In this document: positions 21,419 through 29,977 of the stretch, in pieces | Layout: each line of letters opens with the position of its first letter | Numbering within the stretch: the stretch's first letter is position 1 | Virus record (IMG/VR): IMGVR_UViG_3300031841_003318 | Location: 1 to 38,108 of that record | Reading direction: 5' to 3' (one strand) | Source of the DNA: a virus | Length of the DNA: 38,108 nucleotides | The notes under the pieces: generated by a model | What the model was told of the DNA's origin: nothing | What the model saw: only the letters and a program-made list of their open reading frames with translations | Databases searched by the model: none | Translations under genes and position numbers: made by a program

Positions 21419-22168
21419 TCAGCTTAAATTATCAATAACATTAAAGTTAATTGTTCTGACGTCAGCAAATTCAGGGGTGCTAGATGTTGTTACAATAGAT
21501 ATAGTCACAGTTTGATAGCCGCATAAAGTAGCAAGCGCCCTATAAAAAACCTCGGTACTGTCGTTTTGTATTTGATCGCCAGAAATAGTTAGCCCATTAC
21601 TCGATTTTATCTCATAACTGGATATTGTTTCACCTTCACCAAGGAAATTAGCCCACGACGCAATAAAGCTATCTATCGTGTTTAGTTGCATTTTTTCTGT
21701 TGAGCAAGATATAGGCGCATTAGGAGATTCTTTGTAGAATCTACGCCATTTCTGACCCCATCTAAAGTTATTCCCAGAGCCTACTGGCTGTCTGTCTGGG
21801 TAGTTTGTTTCATTAACGACTGCTGTCCTCGCGCTAGCATTAGACAGGGCGCCAGAAGCTTGTTTTTTTAAATCCATCAATGCGGGAGATGCTTGAGAGT
21901 TTTTACCAAACATTGGTATTAATCTCACTGCAACGTTAGTTTTCATCATTTGATTGAATTGAGGTGGTATCCCGCTGGTGGTGCTCGGGTCTGGCTCATC
22001 CTCAAAAAGATAGTTGATGCAGATGTTGCGGCTTTCATATTCGGCCGCTATTTCTTCCATCTTGATTAGCGCCTGTTGCTTTTCTTTTGGGGTGGGATCA
22101 ACAGTTAAGCCGCTAATCCTCAATTCATCAAAAGCCCCAATAAGGAGATCATCTTTAGTCGCTATCAT
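21419..22168 (-). CDS. Tail accessory factor (gp4-like) fused to an Ig-like domain
   Basis: Residues 1-140 follow P22 gp4: a helical DDLLIGAFDELRISGL opening, AAEYESRNICINYLF, then TNYPDRQPVGSGNNFRWGQK (about 122-141). This resembles gp4's Y-P-S-R-M-P-T-G-S-G-N segment. gp4 closes the portal after packaging. Residues 150-249 add a beta domain (NTIDSFIASWANFLGEGETI, ... VTISIVTTSSTPEFADVRTI) resembling phage Ig-like modules. gp4 proteins are about 165 residues, so the extra domain is an extension, perhaps for decoration or host binding. Confidence 0.75.
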   Translation of the reverse strand: MIATKDDLLIGAFDELRISGLTVDPTPKEKQQALIKMEEIAAEYESRNICINYLFEDEPDPSTTSGIPPQFNQMMKTNVAVRLIPMFGKNSQASPALMDLKKQASGALSNASARTAVVNETNYPDRQPVGSGNNFRWGQKWRRFYKESPNAPISCSTEKMQLNTIDSFIASWANFLGEGETISSYEIKSSNGLTISGDQIQNDSTEVFYRALATLCGYQTVTISIVTTSSTPEFADVRTINFNVIDNLS

Positions 22169-22448
22169 TAGCGTTCATCCCTTTTTTAATAGCTTCAATC
22201 TCCGCCTTGATTGTCTCTATTTTTTTGTTATGTGGGCTTTTTACACCCAATAACTTTGCTTCCCCTCTAAGCTCTGACTCTTCATCAAGGTGCACAGTGT
22301 AAGATTCTACCTTTATATTTTCGCTAGGGATGGGCTCTTCACTCCATTCAGAATCTTTAGTTAAAGACCAGCCAGCGGCTAGCTCATTAGCTAGGTATTT
22401 AGGTTCGCATAAAGAACTAACACCATCTTTCCAAATAACAACTGACAT
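22155..22448 (-). CDS. Hypothetical head-region protein, 97 aa
   Basis: It opens MSVVIWKDGVSSLCEPKYLA, has LAAGWSLTKDSEW (about residues 24-36) and a C-terminal charged helix (KKIETIKAEIEAIKKGM). The W-K-D-G and G-W-S-L-T features recur in small phage head proteins next to coat genes. It follows the coat terminator and overlaps the gp4-like start by 14 nt. Role unknown; head completion is plausible from position. Confidence 0.55.
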   Translation of the reverse strand: MSVVIWKDGVSSLCEPKYLANELAAGWSLTKDSEWSEEPIPSENIKVESYTVHLDEESELRGEAKLLGVKSPHNKKIETIKAEIEAIKKGMNANDSD

Positions 22449-22480
22449 ATATTATATCTCCGGTTTTCTTTCATTATAGC

Positions 22481-22509
22481 AAAAAAAAGGGGCAGCCAAA
22501 AGCCACCCC
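22481..22509 (-). terminator. Intrinsic terminator after the coat gene
   Basis: On the minus strand, GGGGTGGC (22509-22502) pairs with GGCTGCCCC (22497-22489) through eight pairs, including two G-U, around a short TTTT-G loop. Eight T residues follow (22488-22481). It would reduce read-through from the strongly expressed coat gene into head-completion genes. Confidence 0.85.
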
Positions 22510-22529
22510 ATACAACACTAAAGCTTAAG

Positions 22530-23795
22530 TTAGCCTGATACTGAAACGCCACACTGACTAGGGTTGGCAATTGTCACGCCAAACCAAGTAAATAAGCGGT
22601 ATCTGAATGTCATTTTAGCAATGTCGCCATCGTAGACCATATACATAGTCTGACCGTTGCTCATAGTGCTAGAAACAACCTTCATGCCATCAAACTCTTT
22701 AAACAAGTTGGCTGGAATGCTGCCACCAAGAACCTCAACAGCGTCTTTATCCCAAAATAAATTGGTTTTTGCTGAAGCGTCTGTATTTAAGCGATCTACT
22801 GTATCAAGGTTTGCAATTGTTGTATTAACATTAGCATAAGCCTTTTCTAAAGTTGATAATGCCGCATCATCAGCCGCAATGGGTTTAGGATATACAGTGA
22901 TACTGGTTCCTGAAGGTTTTGCTACAATAGTGAATGTCATCAACTCGCCAGTATCGGTTTTGTCATCAAGACCAACAGCATTAAGAGAGCCAATAGTAAC
23001 CTTATCTCCAATATTGTAGCCGCTTGAATCTGCGACCGGAATTTCTGCTGAACGATAGTCAACATTAGTACAAACACCGGTTGCTGCGTCAACCGTTCCG
23101 CCTTCTGGAGCGAATGATTGTGCTCCTGTTACGGTAGTTGCTGGATTTGCGCCGCCTGCTAGGTTTGGCAAATATGAGCCAGTGTAGACATCAAACTCGG
23201 CTACATTTTGACCTATTTGGCCAGTGTTCCAAGTTTCAGCAGGGCGGCCCTGAAGAGTTTGTCTGGCTGCTAAGTCCTGACCAAAACGAAGAGTTGATCG
23301 ATCGTTGAGAACGTAACATCTTTCACTTTGAGCGCCTTGTCTCTCATTCATGATAGCTTGACCTTGAGCGATGAAATCATAGCCACTGGTCGATACTACA
23401 TCACGGTAGAATAAGGAGCCTTGAGTGGCCACTGCTGTCGCGATAGTTTGATTAAGGTTAGACGCTTGACGCCTACCAGACTGCTCACCTCTACGCTTCC
23501 AGAACGTCATATCACGCAAATCATCAGCACGCTGCTCTACAAAATCATTTTTAGGGCTTCCTAGAATCGCAGGATAGGTCTCCTCGATAATGTCAGTTTC
23601 TAACCCTGTTAAATCCCAGCCGTCGATAATTGGTGCATGCTGCTGGACTGGGCGCCAAATAAAGTTGCCCGAGTTCTGCATGTCGCCCGCTTCCGGCTCA
23701 AAGAAATTCGTTAAGGGGAGCATCATGTCTTGGGTTTCGTAAGTCTCTAACGCGGACTCAAACATTACTTCTACAATCTTACCTGTACTAGCCAT
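22530..23795 (-). CDS. Major capsid (coat) protein, P22 gp5-like
   Basis: The 421-residue length matches P22 coat (430). Features include the N-arm (SALETYETQDMMLPLTNFFE), WRPVQQHAPIIDGWD, a long spine helix region (RRQASNLNQTIATAVATQGS), the NDRSTLRFGQDLAARQTLQG stretch and a central insertion domain (about residues 225-335) rich in beta strands. It ends with a TFRYRLFTWFGVTIANP strand. P22-type coats build T=7 capsids with scaffold. It is flanked upstream by scaffold and downstream by a strong terminator, fitting high-level expression. Confidence 0.9.
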   Translation of the reverse strand: MASTGKIVEVMFESALETYETQDMMLPLTNFFEPEAGDMQNSGNFIWRPVQQHAPIIDGWDLTGLETDIIEETYPAILGSPKNDFVEQRADDLRDMTFWKRRGEQSGRRQASNLNQTIATAVATQGSLFYRDVVSTSGYDFIAQGQAIMNERQGAQSERCYVLNDRSTLRFGQDLAARQTLQGRPAETWNTGQIGQNVAEFDVYTGSYLPNLAGGANPATTVTGAQSFAPEGGTVDAATGVCTNVDYRSAEIPVADSSGYNIGDKVTIGSLNAVGLDDKTDTGELMTFTIVAKPSGTSITVYPKPIAADDAALSTLEKAYANVNTTIANLDTVDRLNTDASAKTNLFWDKDAVEVLGGSIPANLFKEFDGMKVVSSTMSNGQTMYMVYDGDIAKMTFRYRLFTWFGVTIANPSQCGVSVSG

Positions 23796-23807
23796 TTTAG
23801 TTACCTT

Positions 23808-24857
23808 TTACCATTTGGACACATCTGCACCAGCTTTTTTGGCTGCTCTCTTGGCGTCAATTCTGCCTTGAGTGTCGCCATCCTTTACCGCTTTGTCATA
23901 CTGCTTCTTTAATGACTTGGCTGTTCCGGTTGCTGCGTCACCCTTGAGTTCCGCTGCTGGTTTTGGTGCGTCACTACGTTTTTTACGTGGAGGTTTTGAG
24001 GCTTTCTCTTGGATTTTAGCTAAATACATAACCCCGCTAGCACCTGTCTTGTCGTTCATTAGTTTATCTTTGAACTCATTAAGGGCTTTGGGGTTTCTGC
24101 CTAAGTAAAACCAAGCTTTCTCGCTACCTTCGCCATTGCTTTCCATGAGTGAAACAAATTGATCTGCAACTTCATTGCCTGAACCTGGAAACACTTGATC
24201 TAAAGTCTGCCGGATTAACAAATCTCCAGCCAGCCAAGCGTCTTGGGTTATCTTCTTTTCAGCAATTAATTTGCTTGCTTTGTTTAAATGCTCATGAACT
24301 GCATTTTCCCGAGCTTTGTTTGCTGCTTCAATTTCAAGCTGTTTAGCCCTATCTTGCTGGGTCGTCTCGAGACCTTTGTTAAGTTTTAACTCGATCTTTT
24401 TATCAAACCACGCTTCAAGCGCATCACCATGAAGCTTCTCGTCATAATCATAATCCTCTAATACCGGCCTTGGAGGTAAAACATCCTCAGCTTTCTTGGG
24501 TTGATTAGATAAGGCTTCAACTTTCTGTCTAAGCTCTTCTAGCTCGGCGTCTCTTTCCTCTTTCTGAGCCTTTAAATCTTTGTTTTTTAGACGTAGATGT
24601 TTAGCTTCAGCACTTGGAATGAAACCGCTTTTATTATCGTCTTCAGTCTTCTGCCAGTCTTCCAATTCACCTTCTGGTTCTGACTTTTCGTCATCAGTGT
24701 CGGTTTCTTCTTCAACTTCTAGCTCTTCGGGTTCCTCAACCTCAATCGGCTCTAAAGTTTCGTTATCCACCTCAACATACTCATCTTCCGGTGTATCTTT
24801 AGGCTGTTCAGCAGCCTCGTTTTGAGCTTTAAGCTCGCTTAACGATAATGTTTCCAC
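23808..24857 (-). CDS. Capsid scaffolding protein
   Basis: The 349-residue protein is highly acidic at the front (EDEYVEVDNETLEPIEVEEP), then a coiled coil (about residues 88-120, KDLKAQKEERDAELEELRQK). The C-terminus is lysine/alanine-rich with helix-turn-helix character (AAKKAGADVSKW), as in P22-type scaffolds whose basic C-terminal helices dock on coat. It lies between portal and coat as expected. It starts at GTG 24857 with GAGG eight bases upstream, and a promoter with an inverted repeat precedes it. Confidence 0.85.
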   Translation of the reverse strand: METLSLSELKAQNEAAEQPKDTPEDEYVEVDNETLEPIEVEEPEELEVEEETDTDDEKSEPEGELEDWQKTEDDNKSGFIPSAEAKHLRLKNKDLKAQKEERDAELEELRQKVEALSNQPKKAEDVLPPRPVLEDYDYDEKLHGDALEAWFDKKIELKLNKGLETTQQDRAKQLEIEAANKARENAVHEHLNKASKLIAEKKITQDAWLAGDLLIRQTLDQVFPGSGNEVADQFVSLMESNGEGSEKAWFYLGRNPKALNEFKDKLMNDKTGASGVMYLAKIQEKASKPPRKKRSDAPKPAAELKGDAATGTAKSLKKQYDKAVKDGDTQGRIDAKRAAKKAGADVSKW

Positions 24858-24882
24858 TTGATTATCCTCGTAGTGAACGATA

Positions 24883-24940
24883 ACTATAGGTAAGACCGCC
24901 TATATTCGGGTTTGCGTACTCACTCGCCAGTACCTATAGT
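24883..24940. repeat. 10-bp inverted repeat in the scaffold leader
   Basis: ACTATAGGTA (24883-24892) and TACCTATAGT (24931-24940) are a perfect 10-bp inverted repeat separated by 38 nt. The upstream arm contains part of the -10 box and the predicted transcription start. It could form a stem in the leader RNA or be a two-site operator. Confidence 0.7.
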
Positions 24941-24966
24941 ATAAAACTATTAAGTACCAGCTGCAA
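24938..24966 (-). promoter_or_regulatory. Sigma70-type promoter for scaffold and coat
   Basis: TTGCAG (24966-24961), a 17-bp spacer and TATACT (24943-24938) on the minus strand sit immediately after the portal stop. The leader to the GTG at 24857 is about 74 nt. It would give extra expression to scaffold and coat, whose transcription ends at 22481. Confidence 0.65.
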
Positions 24967-24977
24967 ATTTATTGAAA

Positions 24978-27038
24978 CTATGCTCTCTGCCTTAGGTCTG
25001 CGCCGGTGACTTTTCTTACGTTGTCTATTCGAGCGCCTTGTGATTGGATGTTCTTGAAGTTTATCTCGGCATCCGCTTTTTTAGCATCAACCATAACTTT
25101 AGCCCTGCTAGTTTCTGCATTATATTGATCTATTTGAGTATCCATCATATTGGATTGAGCATTCATTTGCTCAGCCTGAGCCTTACCCACTTCAGCTTGA
25201 GCTATCAATAGAGCTGGGTCTGGTTGATCTTGTTGTGATTGCTGCTGTTGAGCAAGCATCTGCTTCTCTTCATCAGTTTCAGGTTCAGCATAACCCTGTA
25301 GCACTAATTGATTCCTTGCGTACTCTCTCATTGATTTAAACGCTACACCATCAATCATAGTCATATACTCAAGCAGCATCATTTGACGCATAGGACTATC
25401 AGGGGCTTCACTGTTAATCATCTCCTTTAGTTCTTTGCGGCTCTGCTCTTTAACGGATTGGAAGCTTGGCCCAATATCGGCATAGACGTCAAATATATAA
25501 CTTTTAACATCATTTTTGACTACAAGTTGTAGCGTTTCTGGGTCTATCTCCTGTTGATTGATAACTTCTTTAGATGCTACGCCATCAGGCTTAACTAGTG
25601 ATACCTCTTGCTCTGTATCGTACACAACAGAAGCCATCGAAGCATAAACTTCACCATCACGCCTAAGAGCCGCTTTAAGATTATGTTGATAAATAAAAGA
25701 TTGCTTATCAAATAGCTTTTGAATCTGCTGTAAAGCCTCACCACTTAAGTCCATATCAGTAATATTTTGGGGTAGACCTTCACTGGCTACATCATTAATA
25801 GCTTCTCTTGACGCTTGTATACTTGCGATAAGAGCTTGAGGCATTGGTTGTTCAGGCATAACACCTTGAGCGCCAATTGGTAACGGGTCTCCGTTAGCGT
25901 CCTTCATGTTTTGAAGTTGGTAAGGGAAGTTGTTATCAGCCCCAGCTTCTTCATACATATGCTCGAAACCTTGTATCTGTTCAGGGAAGAATATAGGCTT
26001 CTGTCTTGGGCTTTTAGATACAATATCTGCAAGATAGGACAGCTGGAAGTTCCTCAGCCTTTGAGGGTCTTTTGCTAGCCTGACTATACCTTCGTAATGC
26101 TCCTCACCTTCAACAAAAGCCCTTTCTCCGTAATTGGGGATGACTGGTATATGCTCACCAGGTATAACTGAGCAATCTAATACCTCATCACCGCCGCCCA
26201 CGATGTAAAGCTTAACCTCGTAGACTTCCTTTTCGATTTCGTCGATTAACTGAAAGTCATTATCAATCAATTCGTCTTCTTTATCGTCGAGATCATCTTC
26301 TCTAACCTCTTGCTCGCTACCGATTGCATCAGCGAATAGGAATATCTTAACTTTCTTCTTGGTTCGATGATAAAAACGAGTAACGTAATAATCGGTGTTT
26401 CCAGTAAGCCATGGGAAAACATAGGAGTGCTCAGGAAATGCAAAAGAACTTGGTACATCAATATCGCTATCCCCTCCCAAGTCTTCAACCAGCTGCTTAT
26501 AACCATCCTCAGAATAGCCGACAAGGCATGAGACATAATTGGCATCAGACTTATCATTCAGTTTTGCATTAGGGTCCCAGAATACTTGATTGTTGGCTTC
26601 AAATAACGGTCTGCGGTTGATTATCTGTCGATTGTCGCCATTTCGTCTAGTTTTATAGGTAGTGTAGAGCTCCCATGCGCCAACGCCGCAAACAATTGAT
26701 TCCGTGATAGCGTTTTCTCTTGCCTCTAATGCTGAATTGTTACGCATATCTGAACGATACATGCCGTCAATAATGTCTGCGCCTGACTCATCAGTGTCTT
26801 CAATTGGCTCGAAATCAACCTGCACTGGGTTTGCTTTAATGTCTGATATAATCTGACGGGCAGCCTTTCGAAGCATATCGAATTGGCCACGATACTGAAG
26901 CGATGAGCCTCCTAGCTGCGTGTCATCCCACTGGGTCACGAAATAGAACAACATATCATCAGCGGCCTTCTCTCTAGTTGTCTGACCTCGCGTGTAAGCT
27001 TTATCGTGAAGCTTCCTGACTTCTGTGGCGCTAAGCAT
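24978..27038 (-). CDS. Portal protein, P22 gp1-like
   Basis: From M at 27038 the product has 686 residues (P22 portal: 725). Features are the EKAADDMLFYFVTQWDDTQL opening, AARQIISDIKANPVQVDFEP, and YVSCLVGYSEDGYKQLVEDL. A long C-terminal alpha-helical/glutamine-rich barrel region ends with KVTGADLRQRA, as in P22-type portals with a helical barrel. The dodecameric portal is the DNA entry and exit channel. The start at 27038 has GGGGAG seven bases upstream; ATG 27053 is the alternative. That ribosome site lies inside the HNH gene's last codons. Confidence 0.9.
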   Translation of the reverse strand: MLSATEVRKLHDKAYTRGQTTREKAADDMLFYFVTQWDDTQLGGSSLQYRGQFDMLRKAARQIISDIKANPVQVDFEPIEDTDESGADIIDGMYRSDMRNNSALEARENAITESIVCGVGAWELYTTYKTRRNGDNRQIINRRPLFEANNQVFWDPNAKLNDKSDANYVSCLVGYSEDGYKQLVEDLGGDSDIDVPSSFAFPEHSYVFPWLTGNTDYYVTRFYHRTKKKVKIFLFADAIGSEQEVREDDLDDKEDELIDNDFQLIDEIEKEVYEVKLYIVGGGDEVLDCSVIPGEHIPVIPNYGERAFVEGEEHYEGIVRLAKDPQRLRNFQLSYLADIVSKSPRQKPIFFPEQIQGFEHMYEEAGADNNFPYQLQNMKDANGDPLPIGAQGVMPEQPMPQALIASIQASREAINDVASEGLPQNITDMDLSGEALQQIQKLFDKQSFIYQHNLKAALRRDGEVYASMASVVYDTEQEVSLVKPDGVASKEVINQQEIDPETLQLVVKNDVKSYIFDVYADIGPSFQSVKEQSRKELKEMINSEAPDSPMRQMMLLEYMTMIDGVAFKSMREYARNQLVLQGYAEPETDEEKQMLAQQQQSQQDQPDPALLIAQAEVGKAQAEQMNAQSNMMDTQIDQYNAETSRAKVMVDAKKADAEINFKNIQSQGARIDNVRKVTGADLRQRA

Positions 27039-27507
27039 TGGCAAACTCCCCATGATAATAACTTCTAGCCTCTTCTGCCAAAAACTCAGCAAACTCTAGA
27101 CATTTGGTTCTATGTCTAAAAGCACCTTTTTTATGTCTTAATTGAACCCTGTATGATTTGGCATGCTTATCATAAATAACATTTTTAATTCCTAAAGAGT
27201 TGTTTTTCTGGGCTTTTGTGTTTGCTGAGTTTTGAGATTTATTGCAAGCTCTAAGGTTTTCAATCTTATTGTTCGATTTATCCATATCGATGTGATCTAA
27301 ATACTCGGGAAAATAACCGTGATGATACAAGAAAATTAACCTGTGCAAGTAATACCTTTTGCCATCAACGCGAACATCGAGATATCCGTTGCCGTGAGGG
27401 CATCCAACCACGTCGCCTTTTTTTGCATTGTAATGCGTGGTAACTTTTCTAATCAACTCCCCATCTTTATAACTGAACAATTCTTTGAGTCTTGTTTTTG
27501 TAAGCAT
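27031..27507 (-). CDS. HNH endonuclease with AP2-like domain (probable free-standing homing endonuclease)
   Basis: The 158-residue protein has an HNH core: Y-Y-L-H-R-L-I-F (H about residue 55) then YLDHIDMDKSNNKIENLRAC (about 69-88) with H72, N79/N80 and N84. An AP2-type DNA-binding segment (GIKNVIYDKHAKSYRVQLRH, about 106-125) follows. This combination is typical of phage homing endonucleases that insert between conserved genes. It starts 1 nt after the terminase stop, and its final codons supply the portal ribosome-binding site. It probably spreads by cutting related phage lacking the insertion. Confidence 0.88.
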   Translation of the reverse strand: MLTKTRLKELFSYKDGELIRKVTTHYNAKKGDVVGCPHGNGYLDVRVDGKRYYLHRLIFLYHHGYFPEYLDHIDMDKSNNKIENLRACNKSQNSANTKAQKNNSLGIKNVIYDKHAKSYRVQLRHKKGAFRHRTKCLEFAEFLAEEARSYYHGEFANA

Positions 27508-28977
27508 CTATCTACCCATAGTTTTGAGTGGTCTTGGTATGTAAACTTTCTTGATTGGTGCCATTATATCACCAATTCTAACAGAATATCGACGCATCAT
27601 ATAGGCATAGCGCACTCCGTCCAAGATGTCATCCATTACTTTTACAATTTTACCTTTGTCATCTCTATGGTATTGATTGAACTCGTTAAAAAACTCTAGG
27701 CATCCACTAAACACTTTAAATTTACCTTTACACATCAAATCTCTTATTTCGTAAAGCCCATGCTCGACACTATTTCCTCCTGTGTGGATCTTTCCAGCCT
27801 TGTTGATTGGTGGGTGAGTAGCATGTTCCGAGGTCATTCTAAATCCAGCATTTTGATAATGAACCTTCTGTTGCACAGCGTCATCTCGACCCTTCTCGTT
27901 TTGCAGTCCGTCATGAGGCCAAGCTACAGGGATATTAGATTGCCATGATTTAACAGCGCCCCAAGCGTCATTAGCAGACACTTTAGAGGCTTTCCAGCAG
28001 TGAGTTAAGTAAAACGTTCCAGTATCCCTGTCTTCAACCAATTTAACTTGAGATTGAGGATGATCCCAACCAAAATCCATCCCCCCAATAACAAACCAGT
28101 GGCTAGGGATTTCAAATGGGTCACACTTAATAAACTCTTCGGACAAGTCATAGATTCGACCATGACCTAGCATTGGAATGCCTTTTGTTCTCATATCTCG
28201 CTGATGAGCCGGATACTGTTCGAGCATCCTTTCCCGCTTCTCTTCTGTTATATGAGGCGCATCAATCCAACCTTTCTGCATAAAGAACTGGTCTTTGCTT
28301 GGGTCGTCCATAAACTTAATGACTAGCTCTGTTCGGCCATTCTCAGGAGTAAAGGTATATATCCCTCTACCACCTTTACCCTTGTCACCATTAATAGTCC
28401 TGGTTAGAACTTGAGGTCTGATTGTTTGGTCTCTCGGCTCTTCATCCACATGGAACCAATCAACAACATCTCCCATAATGGCATGCTGGCCTTGAGTGTA
28501 CGACCAGAACTGAATAACCGATGTTCCGCCAGTCTTATGTCTAACTCTAACTGTTCTCATTGCATTAGGCGTGCCGGTGGCGGACTCCCAGCTTACTATC
28601 TTATCTTTAGGGACTAACCCGCCGGTAAATTCTTTGCCAACATAATCACCGAACAAAGCTTTTTGCAGTAGGTCGCGACACTTTTCCATAGAATAACCAA
28701 GACCCCAGCATAAAGGGGCGAAGTCAAACTTATGCCCTTGATAGCCTTCTGGGTAGTCGCCGGTAAGATGGAATGAGTCAATTGTGGTGCCGGTGAACGT
28801 CTTACCGATTTGATTAGCTGCACAAAGACATGATTCGAAGTAATCAGCGGTAGCTGCGCAGAAGTCTTTTTGCCAGTCGTAAAACTGATTATATTGATCA
28901 AAAGCTAGATTAGCCTTTTTGCGCCTCTCTAGCTCTCTTTTGATTAGGACTTTTCTTTCTAGCTCTTTACGATTCAT
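27508..28977 (-). CDS. Terminase large subunit
   Basis: The 489-residue ATPase/nuclease has a Walker A loop AANQIGKT (about residues 53-60) and Walker B WFHVDEEP (174-181, catalytic E). A coupling motif region YTFTPENG follows, then RNase H-like nuclease strands GGMDFGWDHP (D301) and WPHDGLQ (D356). A C-terminal acidic pair is in VMDDILDGVRYAYM. It packages DNA into the prohead through the portal. It is separated from the small subunit gene by a terminator, a promoter and eight small genes. Confidence 0.93.
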   Translation of the reverse strand: MNRKELERKVLIKRELERRKKANLAFDQYNQFYDWQKDFCAATADYFESCLCAANQIGKTFTGTTIDSFHLTGDYPEGYQGHKFDFAPLCWGLGYSMEKCRDLLQKALFGDYVGKEFTGGLVPKDKIVSWESATGTPNAMRTVRVRHKTGGTSVIQFWSYTQGQHAIMGDVVDWFHVDEEPRDQTIRPQVLTRTINGDKGKGGRGIYTFTPENGRTELVIKFMDDPSKDQFFMQKGWIDAPHITEEKRERMLEQYPAHQRDMRTKGIPMLGHGRIYDLSEEFIKCDPFEIPSHWFVIGGMDFGWDHPQSQVKLVEDRDTGTFYLTHCWKASKVSANDAWGAVKSWQSNIPVAWPHDGLQNEKGRDDAVQQKVHYQNAGFRMTSEHATHPPINKAGKIHTGGNSVEHGLYEIRDLMCKGKFKVFSGCLEFFNEFNQYHRDDKGKIVKVMDDILDGVRYAYMMRRYSVRIGDIMAPIKKVYIPRPLKTMGR

Positions 28978-29187
28978 CTAAAGCCAACTATCATCATCGC
29001 CCTCTAAAACATCCCCAAGAAGCCCTCCAATAAAACTGCCACCGACAAGCCCTCCAATAATAGACGAACCAGTAACAGCCCCGACAACTCCACTAACTAG
29101 GAATTTCTCAAACTCGTCAGAGTCCAACTCCCGCTTAATCTCTCTAACTTCTCTTTCTGTGTAATATTTACCGTTTATAGTTGGCAT
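28978..29187 (-). CDS. Glycine-zipper membrane-associated small protein, 69 aa
   Basis: The start at 29187 (MPTINGKYYTEREVREIKRE) has AAGGAG six bases upstream. An acidic/basic N-terminal helix leads to a glycine-zipper stretch (about residues 32-58, VVGAVTGSSIIGGLVGGSFI), characteristic of membrane-inserting helical hairpins, and an acidic tail ending DDSWL. It is directly before terminase. It may associate with membrane or the virion; function unknown. Confidence 0.6.
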   Translation of the reverse strand: MPTINGKYYTEREVREIKRELDSDEFEKFLVSGVVGAVTGSSIIGGLVGGSFIGGLLGDVLEGDDDSWL

Positions 29188-29200
29188 ATGCTTCTCCTTT

Positions 29201-29440
29201 TTATTCATCTAACAAGCTTTTTATTAAAGCCTCTTTAGTCCTAAAAACTAAATACTGCTCTAACTTCATACGCTCTCGAATATCTACAAAAAAGTCAGAA
29301 TCTGCCACAAAGTAATAAGAGCATTCCCTAACCAGCCCACCTTCAGCAACTAGCTCATCAGTAACTCCGCAAACAACAGCCTCCGATACTTCATTGTTTC
29401 GAATAACCCAAACCTTATCATTTAACTTGAACTCACTCAT
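29201..29440 (-). CDS. Hypothetical small protein, 79 aa
   Basis: Beta-rich first half (FKLNDKVWVIRNNEVSEAVV), then a YYFVADSDFF segment and a C-terminal helix (KEALIKSLLDE). The opening resembles small SH3-like barrels (D-K-V-W-V-I). Coupled by overlap to the 70-aa gene upstream. No function known. Confidence 0.6.
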   Translation of the reverse strand: MSEFKLNDKVWVIRNNEVSEAVVCGVTDELVAEGGLVRECSYYFVADSDFFVDIRERMKLEQYLVFRTKEALIKSLLDE

Positions 29441-29649
29441 GACAGCAGTAGTATCTTAGATTTCTTTTCTTGCTCGACATCCACACCATACTCAAGCAGC
29501 AAGTCTTGTAGTGCCATAGCTGCACCTATCTTCATGAATGCTAGTGGTGCGTCTTTGGTATTTCCAGACTCTTTTAGCCCTTCAGCTTCAGATAATGATA
29601 TATGGTATATCTCAGCCGCTCTTGATTTCCAGTTAATTTTTTTAGTCAT
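29437..29649 (-). CDS. Hypothetical small helical protein, 70 aa
   Basis: The start at 29649 (MTKKINWKSRAAEIYHISLS) overlaps the upstream gene's stop; a longer frame from 29844 would run entirely over that gene in another frame and is not supported. It is helical with two amphipathic segments. No family recognised. Confidence 0.6.
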   Translation of the reverse strand: MTKKINWKSRAAEIYHISLSEAEGLKESGNTKDAPLAFMKIGAAMALQDLLLEYGVDVEQEKKSKILLLS

Positions 29650-29977
29650 TGTTGGCACTCCCAGCCTTTTCATACAACATAAACTCTTCCGGCTCTCCAA
29701 TAATAAAAATCTTCTCATCTCTAAGATAGTTGATATCAGCAATACCATCAAAATCAATACCTTCAGAGCCAAAATTAGAATAGCCCCCTTCAAATTGCCT
29801 AAGATTGGCATATGTGAACTTGCTACCAATATAGTGATAGTCAAGCTGCTCAGCTCTAGCTATAACAAAATGCGACACATGAGACCCATCCAGCGACCGA
29901 ATAAACTCCTCGCCACTCATTCTGCTTGATCTTTTATCAAGGGCATTCGCTAGAAATTTATATATTAACTTAATCAT
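29642..29977 (-). CDS. Hypothetical protein, 111 aa
   Basis: After a basic N-terminal helix (IKLIYKFLANALDKRS) come glycine- and aromatic-rich segments (FEGGYSNFGSEGIDFDGIAD) and an acidic GEPEEFMLYE ending. It is coupled to neighbours at both ends by short overlaps. No domain recognised. Confidence 0.6.
   Translation of the reverse strand: MIKLIYKFLANALDKRSSRMSGEEFIRSLDGSHVSHFVIARAEQLDYHYIGSKFTYANLRQFEGGYSNFGSEGIDFDGIADINYLRDEKIFIIGEPEEFMLYEKAGSANND

Noticed and set aside
22481-22509. Possible attachment site because of its inverted repeat
   Set aside because: The GC stem followed by eight T is a normal terminator; no integrase or duplicated core is present.
26267-26557. Second minus-strand frame inside the portal gene
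   Set aside because: It lies wholly within the conserved portal coding sequence and has no sensible composition or start signal.
28614-28901. Second minus-strand frame inside the large terminase gene
   Set aside because: Covers the ATPase motifs of terminase in another frame; no start signal.
29650-29844. N-terminal extension of the 70-aa gene
   Set aside because: It would overlap the 111-aa gene by about 200 nt; the internal ATG at 29649 overlaps the stop as in the rest of the operon.
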